Assembly (NCBI GenBank): GCA_017439805.1
Contig: JAFSIK010000035.1
Coordinates: forward strand, 1 to 43,766
Reading direction: 5' to 3'
Length of the DNA stretch: 43,766 nt
Source: Oscillospiraceae bacterium
GTDB lineage: Bacteria; Bacillota; Clostridia; Oscillospirales; Oscillospiraceae
Below the pieces are notes generated by a model. It was not told the DNA's origin, searched no databases, and saw only the letters and a list, made by a program, of their open reading frames with translations. How positions within the stretch are numbered: the first letter of the stretch is position 1; each line of letters opens with the position of its first letter. The position numbers and the translations under genes were made by a program. Positions 8,249-16,689 of the stretch are shown here, in pieces.

Positions 8249-9496
8249 TTATCTTCTGTTTGCCACGATGGAAAATGCCTCGTCGGCAATTTCTATCGTT
8301 TCGGCGATATCCTGGTCGGACAGAGCCGCGTTTATGAAGTGGTTGTGGTGGGTGGTGAAGAACACGCCCCGCTTTACGCACTCGGCTATCCAGGCCTGGT
8401 GGAGCTTCAGAGTGGGGTCGTCGGCGATTCTCAGGTAGAACAGAGAGGGCACGCCGGTAACATGCAGGTCAAAGCCGTACTTTTTGCCCGCGGCAACAAG
8501 ACCGTCACGGAGCTTGGCGCCCTTTTCGTTAAGGAGCTTTGCCGCGTCGATGCGCTTGAGCTTTTCAATGCAGGCGATGCCGGCGGCGAAGGGCACGGCG
8601 CTCATCCAGTAGCTGCCGGTGAAGGACAGGCTGGAAACGGTGTTCTGCAGGTGAGCCTTGCCGCACAGGGCGGAAACGTTATAGCCGTTTGCCAGAGCCT
8701 TGCAGAAGCAGATAAGGTCTGCCTCAAAGCCGAAATAGTGGTCGGAGCCCGCCAGGTCCATGCGGAAGCCGGCACGGACGTCATCGATGATGAGTACGGT
8801 TTCGTTTTCGTCGCAGAGCTGTCTGACCTTCTGCCAGAAGCCGGGGGCGGGCAGTTCGTTGTCGTGGAAGTTTCCGTGCATATAGGGCTGGGAAACAACG
8901 GCGGCAATCTGACCCTTGTTTTCGGCGAAGCACTGCTCCAGAGCGGCCACGTCGTTCCAGGGCAGAACGATGTTGTTTACAACGTCCTCCTCAAGAACGC
9001 CGGCGTAGTCGATTTTCTGGGTCCAGGGGGATACGCCGTGGTAGTAACCCTTGAACATAATAAGCTTTTTGCGGCGGGTATGGGCGCGGGCGGTCATCAC
9101 CGCGGCGGTGGTGGCGTCGTTGCCGTTTTTGGCGAAAAACGCCCAGTCGGCGCAGGCCACCGTATCCACCAGCAGGTCGGCGAAGTCTATCATCACCGTC
9201 TGGGGCAGAGTGGTGCAGTCGCCGATGGCCCGCTGTTTTGCGGCGGCCTCGTCAACGTCCGGGTCGTTATAGCCCAGAATGTTGGGGCCGTAGGCGCACA
9301 TATAGTCGATGTATTTGTTGCCGTCCAGATCCCAGAACCAGCTGCCCTGAGCTTTGGAGGTGTAAAGAGGCCAGGCCTCAACGGGGACGTAGCAGCCCTC
9401 GGCGGGGCCCTGGTGGCCGTAAATGCCGGAGGGAATTACCTTGCAGGCTCTTCTGAAGGCCTCCTGGCTTTTGGTGTAGGTATTGACAGGTCTCAT
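8249..9496 (-). CDS. Class III (PLP-dependent) aminotransferase
   Basis: Pyridoxal-phosphate enzyme of the class III fold, 415 aa, most like the glutamate-1-semialdehyde aminomutase branch. The cofactor-binding parts are visible: GNDATTAAVMTARAHTRRKKLIM (phosphate region, about residues 126-148), IIDDVRAGFRM with the ring-stacking Asp (about 238-248), and FCKALANGYNVSALCG holding the Schiff-base Lys (about 263-278). The loop after the Lys differs from HemL (no GGGLP run), so it is probably not a haem enzyme. The ATG has AAGGAGGGACGAAA upstream. It lies 12 bases after the SCP2-like gene, with which it forms a two-gene operon; the substrate is unknown. Confidence 0.86.
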   Translation of the reverse strand: MRPVNTYTKSQEAFRRACKVIPSGIYGHQGPAEGCYVPVEAWPLYTSKAQGSWFWDLDGNKYIDYMCAYGPNILGYNDPDVDEAAAKQRAIGDCTTLPQTVMIDFADLLVDTVACADWAFFAKNGNDATTAAVMTARAHTRRKKLIMFKGYYHGVSPWTQKIDYAGVLEEDVVNNIVLPWNDVAALEQCFAENKGQIAAVVSQPYMHGNFHDNELPAPGFWQKVRQLCDENETVLIIDDVRAGFRMDLAGSDHYFGFEADLICFCKALANGYNVSALCGKAHLQNTVSSLSFTGSYWMSAVPFAAGIACIEKLKRIDAAKLLNEKGAKLRDGLVAAGKKYGFDLHVTGVPSLFYLRIADDPTLKLHQAWIAECVKRGVFFTTHHNHFINAALSDQDIAETIEIADEAFSIVANRR

Positions 9497-9508
9497 TTTC
9501 GTCCCTCC

Positions 9509-10261
9509 TTACGCCAGATATACCGCCACGCGGTCCAGAATGCGGTTGATGTTGTCCACCATGGATATCATGCCGCCGATGCGCACCTGGCCCAGACCCA
9601 CGCAGACAACGGCGTTTACCTTGCCGTCGAAAAGGTCCCGGGCGGTGTTGATGTTCTCAAACATCATATAGGCGGTACAATCCTCGGGGCAGGTGTGCAG
9701 GGTGGTAAGGTGGCTGTCCTTTGCCACAATCTGCATCGCGATACCGTTTTCGATGCCCAGCTTGACGTTGCCGTCCACGATGTAGCTTGCGCTGTGCTTT
9801 CCGATGCGGTCGTGGTTGCCTATCTGGGAAACGGCGCTGGCGATGAGATGGAACATCAGCTCGGTGCTCTTTTTAAAGAAAACCGGGTCCTCCAGCTTCT
9901 CCGGCGCGGGGCGCAGATAGCTCTCCAGAATGTCGGTAAGCTTTGTGAAGGTTTTAAGCAAAAATCCGATTTTCAGCAGACCCTTGCTGGGGAAGGGGGT
10001 GACGGTGCCGTTTATCATACCGTTGAATTTATCGCAGGAAGAGAAGGGCAGTTTGATGTCGCATTTGCCCACGCCCTCGGCATAGGTGCACTTTCCGTCC
10101 CTGAAAGTGAGGGTGCCGCTGGGGCCGTCCTTTACCTCGATGGCAAGGGCAATATCCACGCCCTCAATGAGCTTTTTTGCCTCGTCGTCCATCTGGCAGA
10201 GCCAGACAAGGTTCGCTAAGATTCCGTGAAGATTGATGTATGCAAGGGTTTTACTGTCCAT
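9509..10261 (-). CDS. SCP2 sterol-binding-like protein
   Basis: A 250-residue protein with no signal peptide and no clear membrane segment. Residues about 35-80 (ALAIEVKDGPSGTLTFRDG, then CDIKLPFSSCDKFNGMING) resemble the SCP-2 lipid-carrier fold, in which a sheet and helices wrap a hydrophobic ligand. The C-terminal half (about 120-250) is not one I can name. It is the first gene of a two-gene operon with a class III aminotransferase, with GAGGGAGGATTTT before the ATG. A role as carrier or presenter of a hydrophobic substrate for the aminotransferase is inference only. The family name rests on pattern memory, so treat the function as unknown. Confidence 0.72.
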   Translation of the reverse strand: MDSKTLAYINLHGILANLVWLCQMDDEAKKLIEGVDIALAIEVKDGPSGTLTFRDGKCTYAEGVGKCDIKLPFSSCDKFNGMINGTVTPFPSKGLLKIGFLLKTFTKLTDILESYLRPAPEKLEDPVFFKKSTELMFHLIASAVSQIGNHDRIGKHSASYIVDGNVKLGIENGIAMQIVAKDSHLTTLHTCPEDCTAYMMFENINTARDLFDGKVNAVVCVGLGQVRIGGMISMVDNINRILDRVAVYLA

Positions 10262-10313
10262 AAAATCCTCCCTCTGGGCCTTAAAAAAGGCGATTTTTCC
10301 TGATTATGGCAGG

Positions 10314-10322
10314 ATTATACCA
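10314..10322 (-). promoter_or_regulatory. Predicted extended -10 promoter of the SCP2-like operon
   Basis: TATAAT on the minus strand (10314-10319) preceded by TGG, an extended -10 element; the -35 region is poor. Confidence 0.5.
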
Positions 10323-10399
10323 AAGTTTTTTGAACTCAATGCAAACCGGAGGAATAATCGGCGTTTTTTTCCGGATAATAAGGGTGAGGTGAATTTACT

Positions 10400-10849
10400 A
10401 TGACTCTTACCCCCAAGGAAGCTTCCATCATCAAGGAGCTGCGCGCTCAGGAACAGCTGTGCGTGGAAAAGTACACCAGATATTCAAACGAAGCCTGCGA
10501 CGGCGCTCTGAAAAATCTGTTTTCTCAGCTGGGTCGCAACGAGGCAAAGCACATCCAGACTCTTGACCAGATAGCCGCGGGTACCGTTCCCCAGATGGGC
10601 GGCGGCGGTGAGACCGTAACCGTTCCCACCACTCCCAGCACCTGCCCTCCCCAGAGCAAAAAGCAGGACGCCTTTCTGTGCGGCGACGCCCTGAGCATGG
10701 AAAAGCACGTTTCCGGCGAGTACGACACCTTTATTTTCGAGTTCGCCGACACCGGCGTCAGAAACGTACTCAACCACATCCAGAAGGAAGAACAGCAGCA
10801 CGGCGAGTATATCTGGAAATACATGTCCGTAAACGGGATGTATAACTGA
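10400..10849 (+). CDS. CotF-type spore coat / ferritin-like protein
   Basis: A 149-residue soluble protein in two helical halves joined by a Gly/Thr/Pro linker (about residues 66-88). The first half (LTPKEASIIKELRAQEQLCVEKYTRYSNEACDGALKNLF, then LGRNEAKHIQTL) and second half (LCGDALSMEKHVSGEYDTFIFEFADTGVRNVLNHIQKEEQQHGEYIWKYM) match the coat F domain, a ferritin-like fold of spore surface proteins. E/H pairs typical of ferritin-like helices are present, but metal binding is not shown. The ATG follows AAGGGTGAGGTG. It is monocistronic and convergent with the MFS gene, sharing its terminator. A sporulation role fits gpr and spoIIQ in the window but is inferred. Confidence 0.8.
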   Translation: MTLTPKEASIIKELRAQEQLCVEKYTRYSNEACDGALKNLFSQLGRNEAKHIQTLDQIAAGTVPQMGGGGETVTVPTTPSTCPPQSKKQDAFLCGDALSMEKHVSGEYDTFIFEFADTGVRNVLNHIQKEEQQHGEYIWKYMSVNGMYN

Positions 10850-10870
10850 CGTTCCGCCGGAAAAAGGGCA

Positions 10871-10901
10871 TAAAAAAAACCACCCCTGGGGGTGGTTTTT
10901 T
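10871..10901. terminator. Bidirectional terminator between cotF-like and MFS genes
   Basis: ACCACCCC pairs with GGGGTGGT around a short loop (core 10880-10896), flanked by eight A on one side and six T on the other, so it serves both convergent genes. Confidence 0.9.
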
Positions 10902-10904
10902 GTT

Positions 10905-12083
10905 TCAGTGGGTTTTCCGGGCGATGACATTGTCCGTAAGCTCCGACAGCACCAGTATAAGTATGCACAGCGCCAGAAGGAACCATGGTATGGTGATTAC
11001 TCCCGCTCTCTTTGCCAGAATACCGATAAAAGGCACGATGACCACGTCGCCGGCGTAGGCCGCCGCCATCTGCACGCCCATTACCCGGGGGGCGTTGAGT
11101 CTGCCGAACCGGGCGGGGGTCATGTGTATCATGGCGGGGAAAATGGGAGCGCAGCCAAGGCCGATAAGAGCCATGGCAAGGTAGTACATCTTTCCCGGCA
11201 GGGGTATGCCCAGAAGTATCGCCCCCGCTATGCCCAGAGCCGCGCCGATGCGGATGCGGGTTTTGTCGGAAAGATATTTGGACACCACGCCGCCGGTAAA
11301 GCGGCCTGTCATTATAAGTACATAGAACACCGTGGCGGTGCGGGCGGCGCTTTCCGGGGCAAACCCACGGGCGGACACCAGATAGCTGGGCGCCCACAGT
11401 GCGGTGCCGTATTCAATGGAGAAAAACACCGCGTAGGACAGCAGAGCCAGCGCCACGCCGGGTATTTTGAAAAGAGGCTTCCTTTCGCCGGCCAGGAGGT
11501 CTTCCTCCGGCCTCTGAGAGGCAAGGTCGGTTTTTTCCCTGCGCTTCCACAGGGGCAGGGAGGCAAAAAGTATGGCGGCGATTACAAACTGTATAATGGA
11601 TATGAGCAGGTAGCTGCCCCGCCAGTTTTCCCCCTGTCCCAGTACCAGCGACAGTATCAGCGGCCCAAGGGCGGCGCCCAGTCCGTAGCAGCACTGAAGC
11701 CAGTTTACGTGGCGGGCGGTAAGGTGCAGGGCCACGTAGTTGTTAAGGCAGGTGTCCACCGAGCCCGCGCCAAGTCCCAGAGGTATGGCGAAAAGCAGCA
11801 GCCAGACATAGCTGTGGCTCTGGGAATATCCCAGCAGAGCCGCGGCAGTGACCAGGCCGCTGATGGCGGTGATGCGGCCGGGGCCAAGCTTTCGCACAAG
11901 GCGGTCGTTGAGCAGGCAGGAGGCTATGGTGGCCAGATACACCACCGTGGTGATAAGTCCCTGGGCGTCCAGGGATACTCCAAGCTCCGTCTGCATCACG
12001 GGCCAGGCCGAACCCAGCAGGGTGTCCGGCAGACCCAGGCTTATAAATGCCAGAAAGAGTATTGCAACAAAAATTACGTTCAT
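10905..12083 (-). CDS. Major facilitator superfamily transporter
   Basis: Membrane carrier of 392 aa with 12 hydrophobic segments, normal MFS length. The N-terminal half contains the usual loop after the second helix (NDRLVRKLGPGRI) and the second half its counterpart (SKYLSDKTRIRIG). Helix 5 has the glycine-rich QCCYGLGAALGPLI. The branch looks like the FucP/YfmI-type sugar or drug carriers, but the substrate is not readable. The ATG is preceded by a weak AAGGAAA site. It stands alone, convergent with the cotF-like gene. Confidence 0.88.
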   Translation of the reverse strand: MNVIFVAILFLAFISLGLPDTLLGSAWPVMQTELGVSLDAQGLITTVVYLATIASCLLNDRLVRKLGPGRITAISGLVTAAALLGYSQSHSYVWLLLFAIPLGLGAGSVDTCLNNYVALHLTARHVNWLQCCYGLGAALGPLILSLVLGQGENWRGSYLLISIIQFVIAAILFASLPLWKRREKTDLASQRPEEDLLAGERKPLFKIPGVALALLSYAVFFSIEYGTALWAPSYLVSARGFAPESAARTATVFYVLIMTGRFTGGVVSKYLSDKTRIRIGAALGIAGAILLGIPLPGKMYYLAMALIGLGCAPIFPAMIHMTPARFGRLNAPRVMGVQMAAAYAGDVVIVPFIGILAKRAGVITIPWFLLALCILILVLSELTDNVIARKTH

Positions 12084-12123
12084 TTCAGTTTCCTTTTCCG
12101 GGGAATTTTCCGGTAATCCAACA

Positions 12124-12193
12124 CGCCGGAGGGCTGTTCTCCGGCGGTATATGCATAATCAAGGCAGACCCCTCCCCGTGTTGGGGAGGGGTC
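12124..12193 (-). terminator. Tandem GC-rich hairpins downstream of the hydrogenase operon
   Basis: GACCCCTCCCC (12167-12177) pairs with GGGGAGGGGTC (12183-12193), 11 perfect pairs starting 9 bases past the hydA stop. A second stem CGCCGGAG/CTCCGGCG lies at 12124-12146. Neither has a good U-tract on the minus strand, so termination may be partial. The rest of the 119-base gap should hold the MFS promoter, which I cannot place. Confidence 0.6.
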
Positions 12194-12202
12194 CTGGCTG
12201 TG

Positions 12203-13966
12203 TTACAGGATGTGTTTCTTTCTGGGAATGTAGTGGGTGTGCAGCAGCTCGTGGGACTTGTGTCCGCAGGGCTCGCCCAAAAATTCCTCGTAGAGCTTTT
12301 TGACCATGGGGTTGTGGTGGCTCTTGCGCAGGCTCATGCTCTCGTCCTGGTTGTACAGGGCGCCGGCGCGCAGGCCGCGGATGTCGATGTAATCCTGCTC
12401 GTAGCTGGTGTGCAGGGGCTGACCGCCGCCGTTGATGCAGCCGCCGGGGCAGGCCATGATTTCGATGAAATCATATTCGCAGGTGCCGGCGCGGATGTCG
12501 TCCATGATTTTCTTTGCGTTGGAGATGCCGGAGGCCACGCAGACCTTTACGGTGCGGCCGGGCAGTTCGTACTCGGCAACACGGATGGAGTCCATGCCCT
12601 TTTCGGTGCCGCGGACGTCCTTGAATTCCAGAGGAGCGTTCTCGTCGCCCAGCAGGGTGGCGGCAACGGTACGCAGGGCGGCTTCCATAACGCCGCCGGT
12701 GGCGCCGAAGATGACAGCGGCGCCGGTGGAGATGCCCAGCAGCTCGTCAAAGCGTCCCTTGGGCAGGTAGTCAAACAGCAGGCCGGCGCTGGTGATCATG
12801 CGGGCCAGCTCACGGGTGGTAATGGAGATGTCCACGGGCATGCAGCCGTTGGGCAGGCGCTGCTCCTGACGCTGAACCTCGTACTTCTTGGCAACACAGG
12901 GCATGATGGTGACCACAACGATATCCTTGGGGTCGATGCCGCATTTCTGGGCGTAGTAGGTCTTTACCATGGAGCCGAACATCTGCTGGGGAGACTTGCA
13001 GGTGGACAGGTGGTCCAGCTGATCGCCGTAGTGCTGCTCGCAGTAGCGGATCCAGCCGGGGGAGCAGGAGGTGATCATAGGCAGGCTGCCCTCGCCCTGG
13101 AGGCGGTGCAGGAATTCGGTGCCTTCTTCCATGATGGTAAGGTCGGCGGCGTGGTCAACGTCGAATACCTTGTCAAAGCCCAGGCGGCGCAGGGCGGTGA
13201 CCATCTGGCCTTCAACGTTGGTGCCGATGGGCATACCGAAGCTCTCGCCCAGAGCGGCGCGGACGGCGGGAGCGGTACCCACCACCACATGCTTTTTGGG
13301 GTCGTTGAGAGCGGCCCAGACCTTGTCGGTGTCGTCCTGCTCGGCAAGGGCGCCGGTGGGGCAGGAATTTATGCACTGACCGCAGGAGATGCAGTCAACC
13401 TCGCACAGGTCGCGGTCGAAGGCGCAGGAAATGTGGGTGTCAAATCCGCGGTCATTGGGGCCGATAACGCCAACTTCCTGAATGTTGCGGCAGGTGGTGA
13501 CGCAGCGGCGGCACAGAACGCACTTGGAGTTGTCGCGGATAAGATGCAGGGATGTGTTTTCAATACGGGGCTGCATATCGTCGCCGGCGTAACGGACGGC
13601 CTCGATGCCGAACTCATCGGCCAGAGCCAGCAGCTCGCAGTGCTTGCTTCTGGGGCAGGTCAGGCAGGCCATGCGGTGGTTGGAGAGGATAAGCTCCAGA
13701 GTCAGTCTGCGGGAATTTCTGACCTTGGGGGTGTTGGTGAATACTTCCATGCCCTCGCTGACGGGATAGACGCAGGCGGCAACAAGGCTGCGGGCGCCCT
13801 TTACCTCTACAACGCAGATACGGCAGGCGCCGATTTCGTTGACGTCGCGCAGGTAGCACAGGGTGGGAATTTTGATACCGGAGTCGTGGGCAGCCTTAAG
13901 AATGGTGGAGCCCTCGGGAACGGTAACGGGGATATTGTTTATTTTCAGATTTACCAGTTTTTCCAT
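12203..13966 (-). CDS. hydA: NAD-linked [FeFe] hydrogenase, catalytic subunit
   Basis: Catalytic subunit (587 aa) of a soluble multimeric [FeFe] hydrogenase that interconverts H2 and protons. In order: [2Fe-2S] domain with Cys 37, 48, 51, 65; a His-Cys3 cluster (H97, C101, C104, C110); two [4Fe-4S] clusters (C149/152/155/159 and C192/195/198/202); then the H-cluster domain with TSCSPGW (299-305), MPCVAKK (355-361) and ACPGGCINGGGQP near 496. All H-cluster cysteines are present, so the enzyme should be active. An in-frame GTG lies one codon upstream of ATG 13966, but AAGGAGGG is better spaced for the ATG. Last gene of hydCBA; with HydB and HydC it probably uses NAD(H), perhaps with ferredoxin by electron bifurcation (family knowledge). 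Confidence 0.95.
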   Translation of the reverse strand: MEKLVNLKINNIPVTVPEGSTILKAAHDSGIKIPTLCYLRDVNEIGACRICVVEVKGARSLVAACVYPVSEGMEVFTNTPKVRNSRRLTLELILSNHRMACLTCPRSKHCELLALADEFGIEAVRYAGDDMQPRIENTSLHLIRDNSKCVLCRRCVTTCRNIQEVGVIGPNDRGFDTHISCAFDRDLCEVDCISCGQCINSCPTGALAEQDDTDKVWAALNDPKKHVVVGTAPAVRAALGESFGMPIGTNVEGQMVTALRRLGFDKVFDVDHAADLTIMEEGTEFLHRLQGEGSLPMITSCSPGWIRYCEQHYGDQLDHLSTCKSPQQMFGSMVKTYYAQKCGIDPKDIVVVTIMPCVAKKYEVQRQEQRLPNGCMPVDISITTRELARMITSAGLLFDYLPKGRFDELLGISTGAAVIFGATGGVMEAALRTVAATLLGDENAPLEFKDVRGTEKGMDSIRVAEYELPGRTVKVCVASGISNAKKIMDDIRAGTCEYDFIEIMACPGGCINGGGQPLHTSYEQDYIDIRGLRAGALYNQDESMSLRKSHHNPMVKKLYEEFLGEPCGHKSHELLHTHYIPRKKHIL

Positions 13967-13979
13967 CACTCAGCCCTCC

Positions 13980-15875
13980 TTAACCTCTGTAAATGGCGCC
14001 CAGGCGGCATACTTCGGCGCAGCGGCCGCACTTGATGCACTTGGCGGTGTCGATGGTGTGAGGTGCGCGCAGCACGCCGTTGATGGCGCCTACGGGGCAG
14101 ACGCCCGGGCACATGCCGCAGCCGCGGCACTTTTCGGGGTCGATGTAGTAGTGGGTCAGGCTCAGGCAGACGCCGGCGGGGCACTTTTTGTCCACAACGT
14201 GAGCCTCGTACTCAGCGCGGAAGTTGCGCAGGGTGGAGAGGATGGGGTTGGGAGCGGTCTGGCCCAGAGCGCACAGGGAGCTGTTTTTCAGGTGGTCGCA
14301 CAGCTCTTCAATGGTCTTGATGTCTTCCATGGTGCCCTTGCCCTCGGTTATCTTGGTCAGCAGGTCATACAGTCTGCGGGTGCCGATACGGCAGGGGGTG
14401 CACTTGCCGCAGGATTCGTCAACGATGAAGTTCAGGAAGAACTTGGCGATGTCCACCATGCAGTTGTCCTCGTCCATTACGATAAGGCCGCCGGAGCCCA
14501 TCATGGAGCCGATGGACATCAGGGACTCGTAATCGATGGGAACGTCCAGATTTTCCTCGGTGATGCAGCCGCCGGAGGGGCCGCCGGTCTGGGCAGCCTT
14601 GAACTTCTTGCCGCCGGGGATGCCGCCGCCGATCTCCTCGATGATGGTACGCAGGGTGGTGCCCATGGGTACCTCAACAAGACCGGTATTGCGGATCTTT
14701 CCGCCCAGAGCGAAAACCTTGGTGCCCTTGGATTTCTCGGTGCCGATGGCGGCATAGGCCTCGGGGCCGTTCTGGAAGATCCAGGGGATGTTGGCGTAGG
14801 TTTCAACGTTATTGAGCAGGGTGGGCTTTGCAAACAGGCCCTTGTTTGCGGGGAAGGGAGGACGGGTGCGGGGCTCGCCGCGCTTGCCCTCGATGGAGGT
14901 CATAAGGGCGGTCTCCTCGCCGCAGACGAAGGCGCCGGCGCCCAGACGCAGCTCCAGATCGAAGCTGAAGCCGGTGCCGAAGATGTTCTCGCCCAGCAGG
15001 CCGTAGCTGCGGGCCTGCTCGATGGCGCTCTGGAGGGTCTTGATGGCGGAGGGATACTCGGCGCGGATGTAGATGTAGCCCTGACTGGAGCCGATAGCGT
15101 AACCGGCGATGGTCATGGCCTCGATAACGCTGTGGGGGTCGCCCTCGATAACGGCGCGGTCCATGAATGCGCCGGGGTCACCCTCGTCGGCGTTGCAGCA
15201 GACGTACTTTACGCCGTCCTCGCTCTTGGCGTCGTGGGTGAACTGCCACTTGGTGCCGGTGGGGAAGCCGGCGCCGCCGCGGCCGCGCAGGCCGGAGGCT
15301 TTCAGCTTGTCGATAACGCCCTGGGGGGTGTCCTCGGTGAGAACCCTGGCAAGGGCGCTGTAACCGTCAAGGGCTATGTATTCCTCGAGTTTGTCGGGGT
15401 TGATGATGCCGCAGTTGCGCAGGGCGATGCGCATCTGATGCTTGTAGAAGCGGGTGTTGAACAGCAGGGGGGTCTTCTGCTCCAGATGCTCTTCCTTGTA
15501 GAGCAGGCGCTCAACGGGGGTACCCTCGATGATGTGCTCGCGGATGATCTGGCCGGCGTCCTCGGGCTTGACCTTGGCGTAGAAGATGCCCTCGGGATAT
15601 ACCATTACAACGGGGCCGGCGGCGCAAAGACCGAAGCAGCCGGTCTTTTCGATGATGACGCGGTGCTCCAGACCTGCGTCCAGAGCCTCCTGCTGCAGAG
15701 CCTCAAGGATCTCGGTGCTCTTGGAGGAGCGGCAGCCGGTGTCGCAGCATACCAGCACCTGCTTTTTGATGGGGCAGTTTTCAAGGCTTTCAAAGATGGC
15801 GGAGCCGTCGGGACGGCGCAGGCGCATGTGCACCAGCATCTCCGCACGGATATTTTTCAGTTCGGTGATAGTCAT
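13980..15875 (-). CDS. hydB: NAD-linked [FeFe] hydrogenase, NuoF-like FMN/NAD(H) subunit
   Basis: Diaphorase subunit of 631 aa. The N-terminal thioredoxin-like [2Fe-2S] part shows VCCDTGCRSS (about residues 42-51) and CFGLCAAGP (about 79-87). The middle is NuoF-like: GRGGAGFPTGTKW for FMN and CNADEGDPGAFMDR for NAD(H) (about 195-235), then SCGKCTPCRIGTRR (about 484-497) for a [4Fe-4S] cluster. The C-terminus adds two [4Fe-4S] ferredoxin motifs (CRGCGMCPGVCP and CIKCGRCAEVC). This domain order is that of HydB in trimeric hydrogenases. The ATG follows GGGGGATAAGGGAAA. It lies between hydC and hydA with small gaps (20 and 13 bases), so the three are one transcript. Confidence 0.95.
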   Translation of the reverse strand: MTITELKNIRAEMLVHMRLRRPDGSAIFESLENCPIKKQVLVCCDTGCRSSKSTEILEALQQEALDAGLEHRVIIEKTGCFGLCAAGPVVMVYPEGIFYAKVKPEDAGQIIREHIIEGTPVERLLYKEEHLEQKTPLLFNTRFYKHQMRIALRNCGIINPDKLEEYIALDGYSALARVLTEDTPQGVIDKLKASGLRGRGGAGFPTGTKWQFTHDAKSEDGVKYVCCNADEGDPGAFMDRAVIEGDPHSVIEAMTIAGYAIGSSQGYIYIRAEYPSAIKTLQSAIEQARSYGLLGENIFGTGFSFDLELRLGAGAFVCGEETALMTSIEGKRGEPRTRPPFPANKGLFAKPTLLNNVETYANIPWIFQNGPEAYAAIGTEKSKGTKVFALGGKIRNTGLVEVPMGTTLRTIIEEIGGGIPGGKKFKAAQTGGPSGGCITEENLDVPIDYESLMSIGSMMGSGGLIVMDEDNCMVDIAKFFLNFIVDESCGKCTPCRIGTRRLYDLLTKITEGKGTMEDIKTIEELCDHLKNSSLCALGQTAPNPILSTLRNFRAEYEAHVVDKKCPAGVCLSLTHYYIDPEKCRGCGMCPGVCPVGAINGVLRAPHTIDTAKCIKCGRCAEVCRLGAIYRG

Positions 15876-15895
15876 TTTCCCTTATCCCCCTTCCG

Positions 15896-16390
15896 TCAGT
15901 TATAGCTGTTGAGGATCTCAACGACTTTTTCGGGTGTGAGCTTGCCGTAAACCTCGTCGTTGATCATCATGACGGGGGCAAGGCCGCAGGCGCCGATGCA
16001 GCGGCAGCAGTCCAGAGAGAACTTGCCGTCGGGGGTGATACCGCCGTTGCGGATGTTCAGGTGCTTTTCAACCGCCTCAACGATGGCGGCGGCGCCCTTT
16101 ACATAGCAGGCGGTGCCAAGGCAGACGCTGATGCGGTACTGTCCCTTGGGGTTCATGGTGAACTGGGCATAGAAGGAAGCGATGCCGTAAATTTCGGACA
16201 GGGGCAGGTCAAGGCCGTTGGCGATGATGACCTGTACTTCCTCGGGCAGGTAGCCGAAAATCTCCTGTGCCTCCTGCAGAACGGGCATGGCGGCGCCGGG
16301 CTGGCCTTTGTACTTTTCGATGACCTGGCGCAGCTGCTCCTCCTGCTGGGGAGTGCCGGTGTAGTTGACTAAGGTCTTGCAGTTGGGCAT
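15896..16390 (-). CDS. hydC: NAD-linked [FeFe] hydrogenase, NuoE-like subunit
   Basis: Thioredoxin-like [2Fe-2S] subunit, 164 aa, normal NuoE/HydC length. The cluster ligands are CLGTAC (C-x4-C) and CIGAC (C-x3-C), and the helical N-terminal part contains QEIFGYLPEEVQ. I start at ATG 16390 (MPNCKTLVNYTG), 12 bases after GGAGGTG; the reading frame stays open 38 codons further upstream through the promoter, which cannot be coding. First gene of hydCBA, passing electrons between HydB and HydA. Confidence 0.94.
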   Translation of the reverse strand: MPNCKTLVNYTGTPQQEEQLRQVIEKYKGQPGAAMPVLQEAQEIFGYLPEEVQVIIANGLDLPLSEIYGIASFYAQFTMNPKGQYRISVCLGTACYVKGAAAIVEAVEKHLNIRNGGITPDGKFSLDCCRCIGACGLAPVMMINDEVYGKLTPEKVVEILNSYN

Positions 16391-16439
16391 ATTATTATGA
16401 CACCTCCGGTGATTTTTTGCGCTATTTCGGTACATACTT

Positions 16440-16468
16440 ATTTTATATTGCAATTGCAAGGTTTGCAA
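16440..16468 (-). promoter_or_regulatory. hydCBA promoter overlapped by TTGCAA repeats
   Basis: On the minus strand TTGCAA (16463-16468), a 17-base spacer and TAAAAT (16440-16445). The spacer contains a perfect 12-bp palindrome TTGCAATTGCAA (16448-16459), so an operator may overlap RNA polymerase. It does not match the usual Rex site. Confidence 0.6.
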
Positions 16469-16518
16469 TATCAAAAACCGCTTAACCCCATACGAAAAAC
16501 ACATAAATATTCTTGCAA
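16448..16518. repeat. Four TTGCAA copies between hydC and the divergent RNA promoter
   Basis: TTGCAA at 16448-16453, 16454-16459, 16463-16468 and 16513-16518. TTGCAA and its complement form the palindrome at 16448-16459; the last copy lies 8 bases upstream of the divergent -35 box. Confidence 0.5.
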
Positions 16519-16526
16519 AATGCGTA

Positions 16527-16555
16527 TTGACTTATTGGTGAAAGTACAGTAGAAT
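16527..16555 (+). promoter_or_regulatory. Predicted sigma-A promoter without a coding gene downstream
   Basis: TTGACT (16527-16532), a 17-base spacer and TAGAAT (16550-16555). It points away from hydCBA into a region with no plus-strand ORF but two plus-strand terminators. Confidence 0.6.
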
Positions 16556-16561
16556 ATGCGT

Positions 16562-16648
16562 AGATACAGGGTGTAATTGTGATTTTTTTAACAAAATTTC
16601 TGCCATTTTAAACGGTTTTTTCCGCCGCAGACGCAGGCGGATTTTTTT
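16562..16648 (+). ncRNA. Candidate small RNA divergent from hydCBA
   Basis: A good promoter ends at 16555, and about 87 bases after the expected start there is a stem TCCGCC/GGCGGA (16621-16626 with 16636-16641) followed by seven T (16642-16648). No reading frame with a ribosome binding site lies between. A second plus-strand terminator follows at 16710-16738, giving a possible 177-base form. I do not recognise the RNA as a known family; its existence is predicted from promoter and terminator only. Confidence 0.45.
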
Positions 16649-16689
16649 GCGCCATACAACCCCTAACGGCGTTTATTTTATGCATAAAG

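Noticed and set aside
8249..9496. HemL, glutamate-1-semialdehyde aminomutase of haem synthesis
   Set aside because: The loop after the PLP Lys and the neighbours do not fit; no hem gene is nearby.
8339..10219. Plus-strand open frame of 626 codons
   Set aside because: Shadow of the aminotransferase and SCP2-like genes; no ribosome binding site and low-complexity product.
12047..15905. Very long plus-strand open frames opposite hydA and hydB (over 600 codons each)
   Set aside because: They are antisense shadows of GC-rich codons; composition is Gly/Ala/Val-rich with no domain, and the minus-strand genes are unambiguous.
16440..16468. Rex-binding operator at the hydCBA promoter
   Set aside because: The palindrome TTGCAATTGCAA lacks the TTGTGA or TTGTTA half-sites of known Rex boxes.
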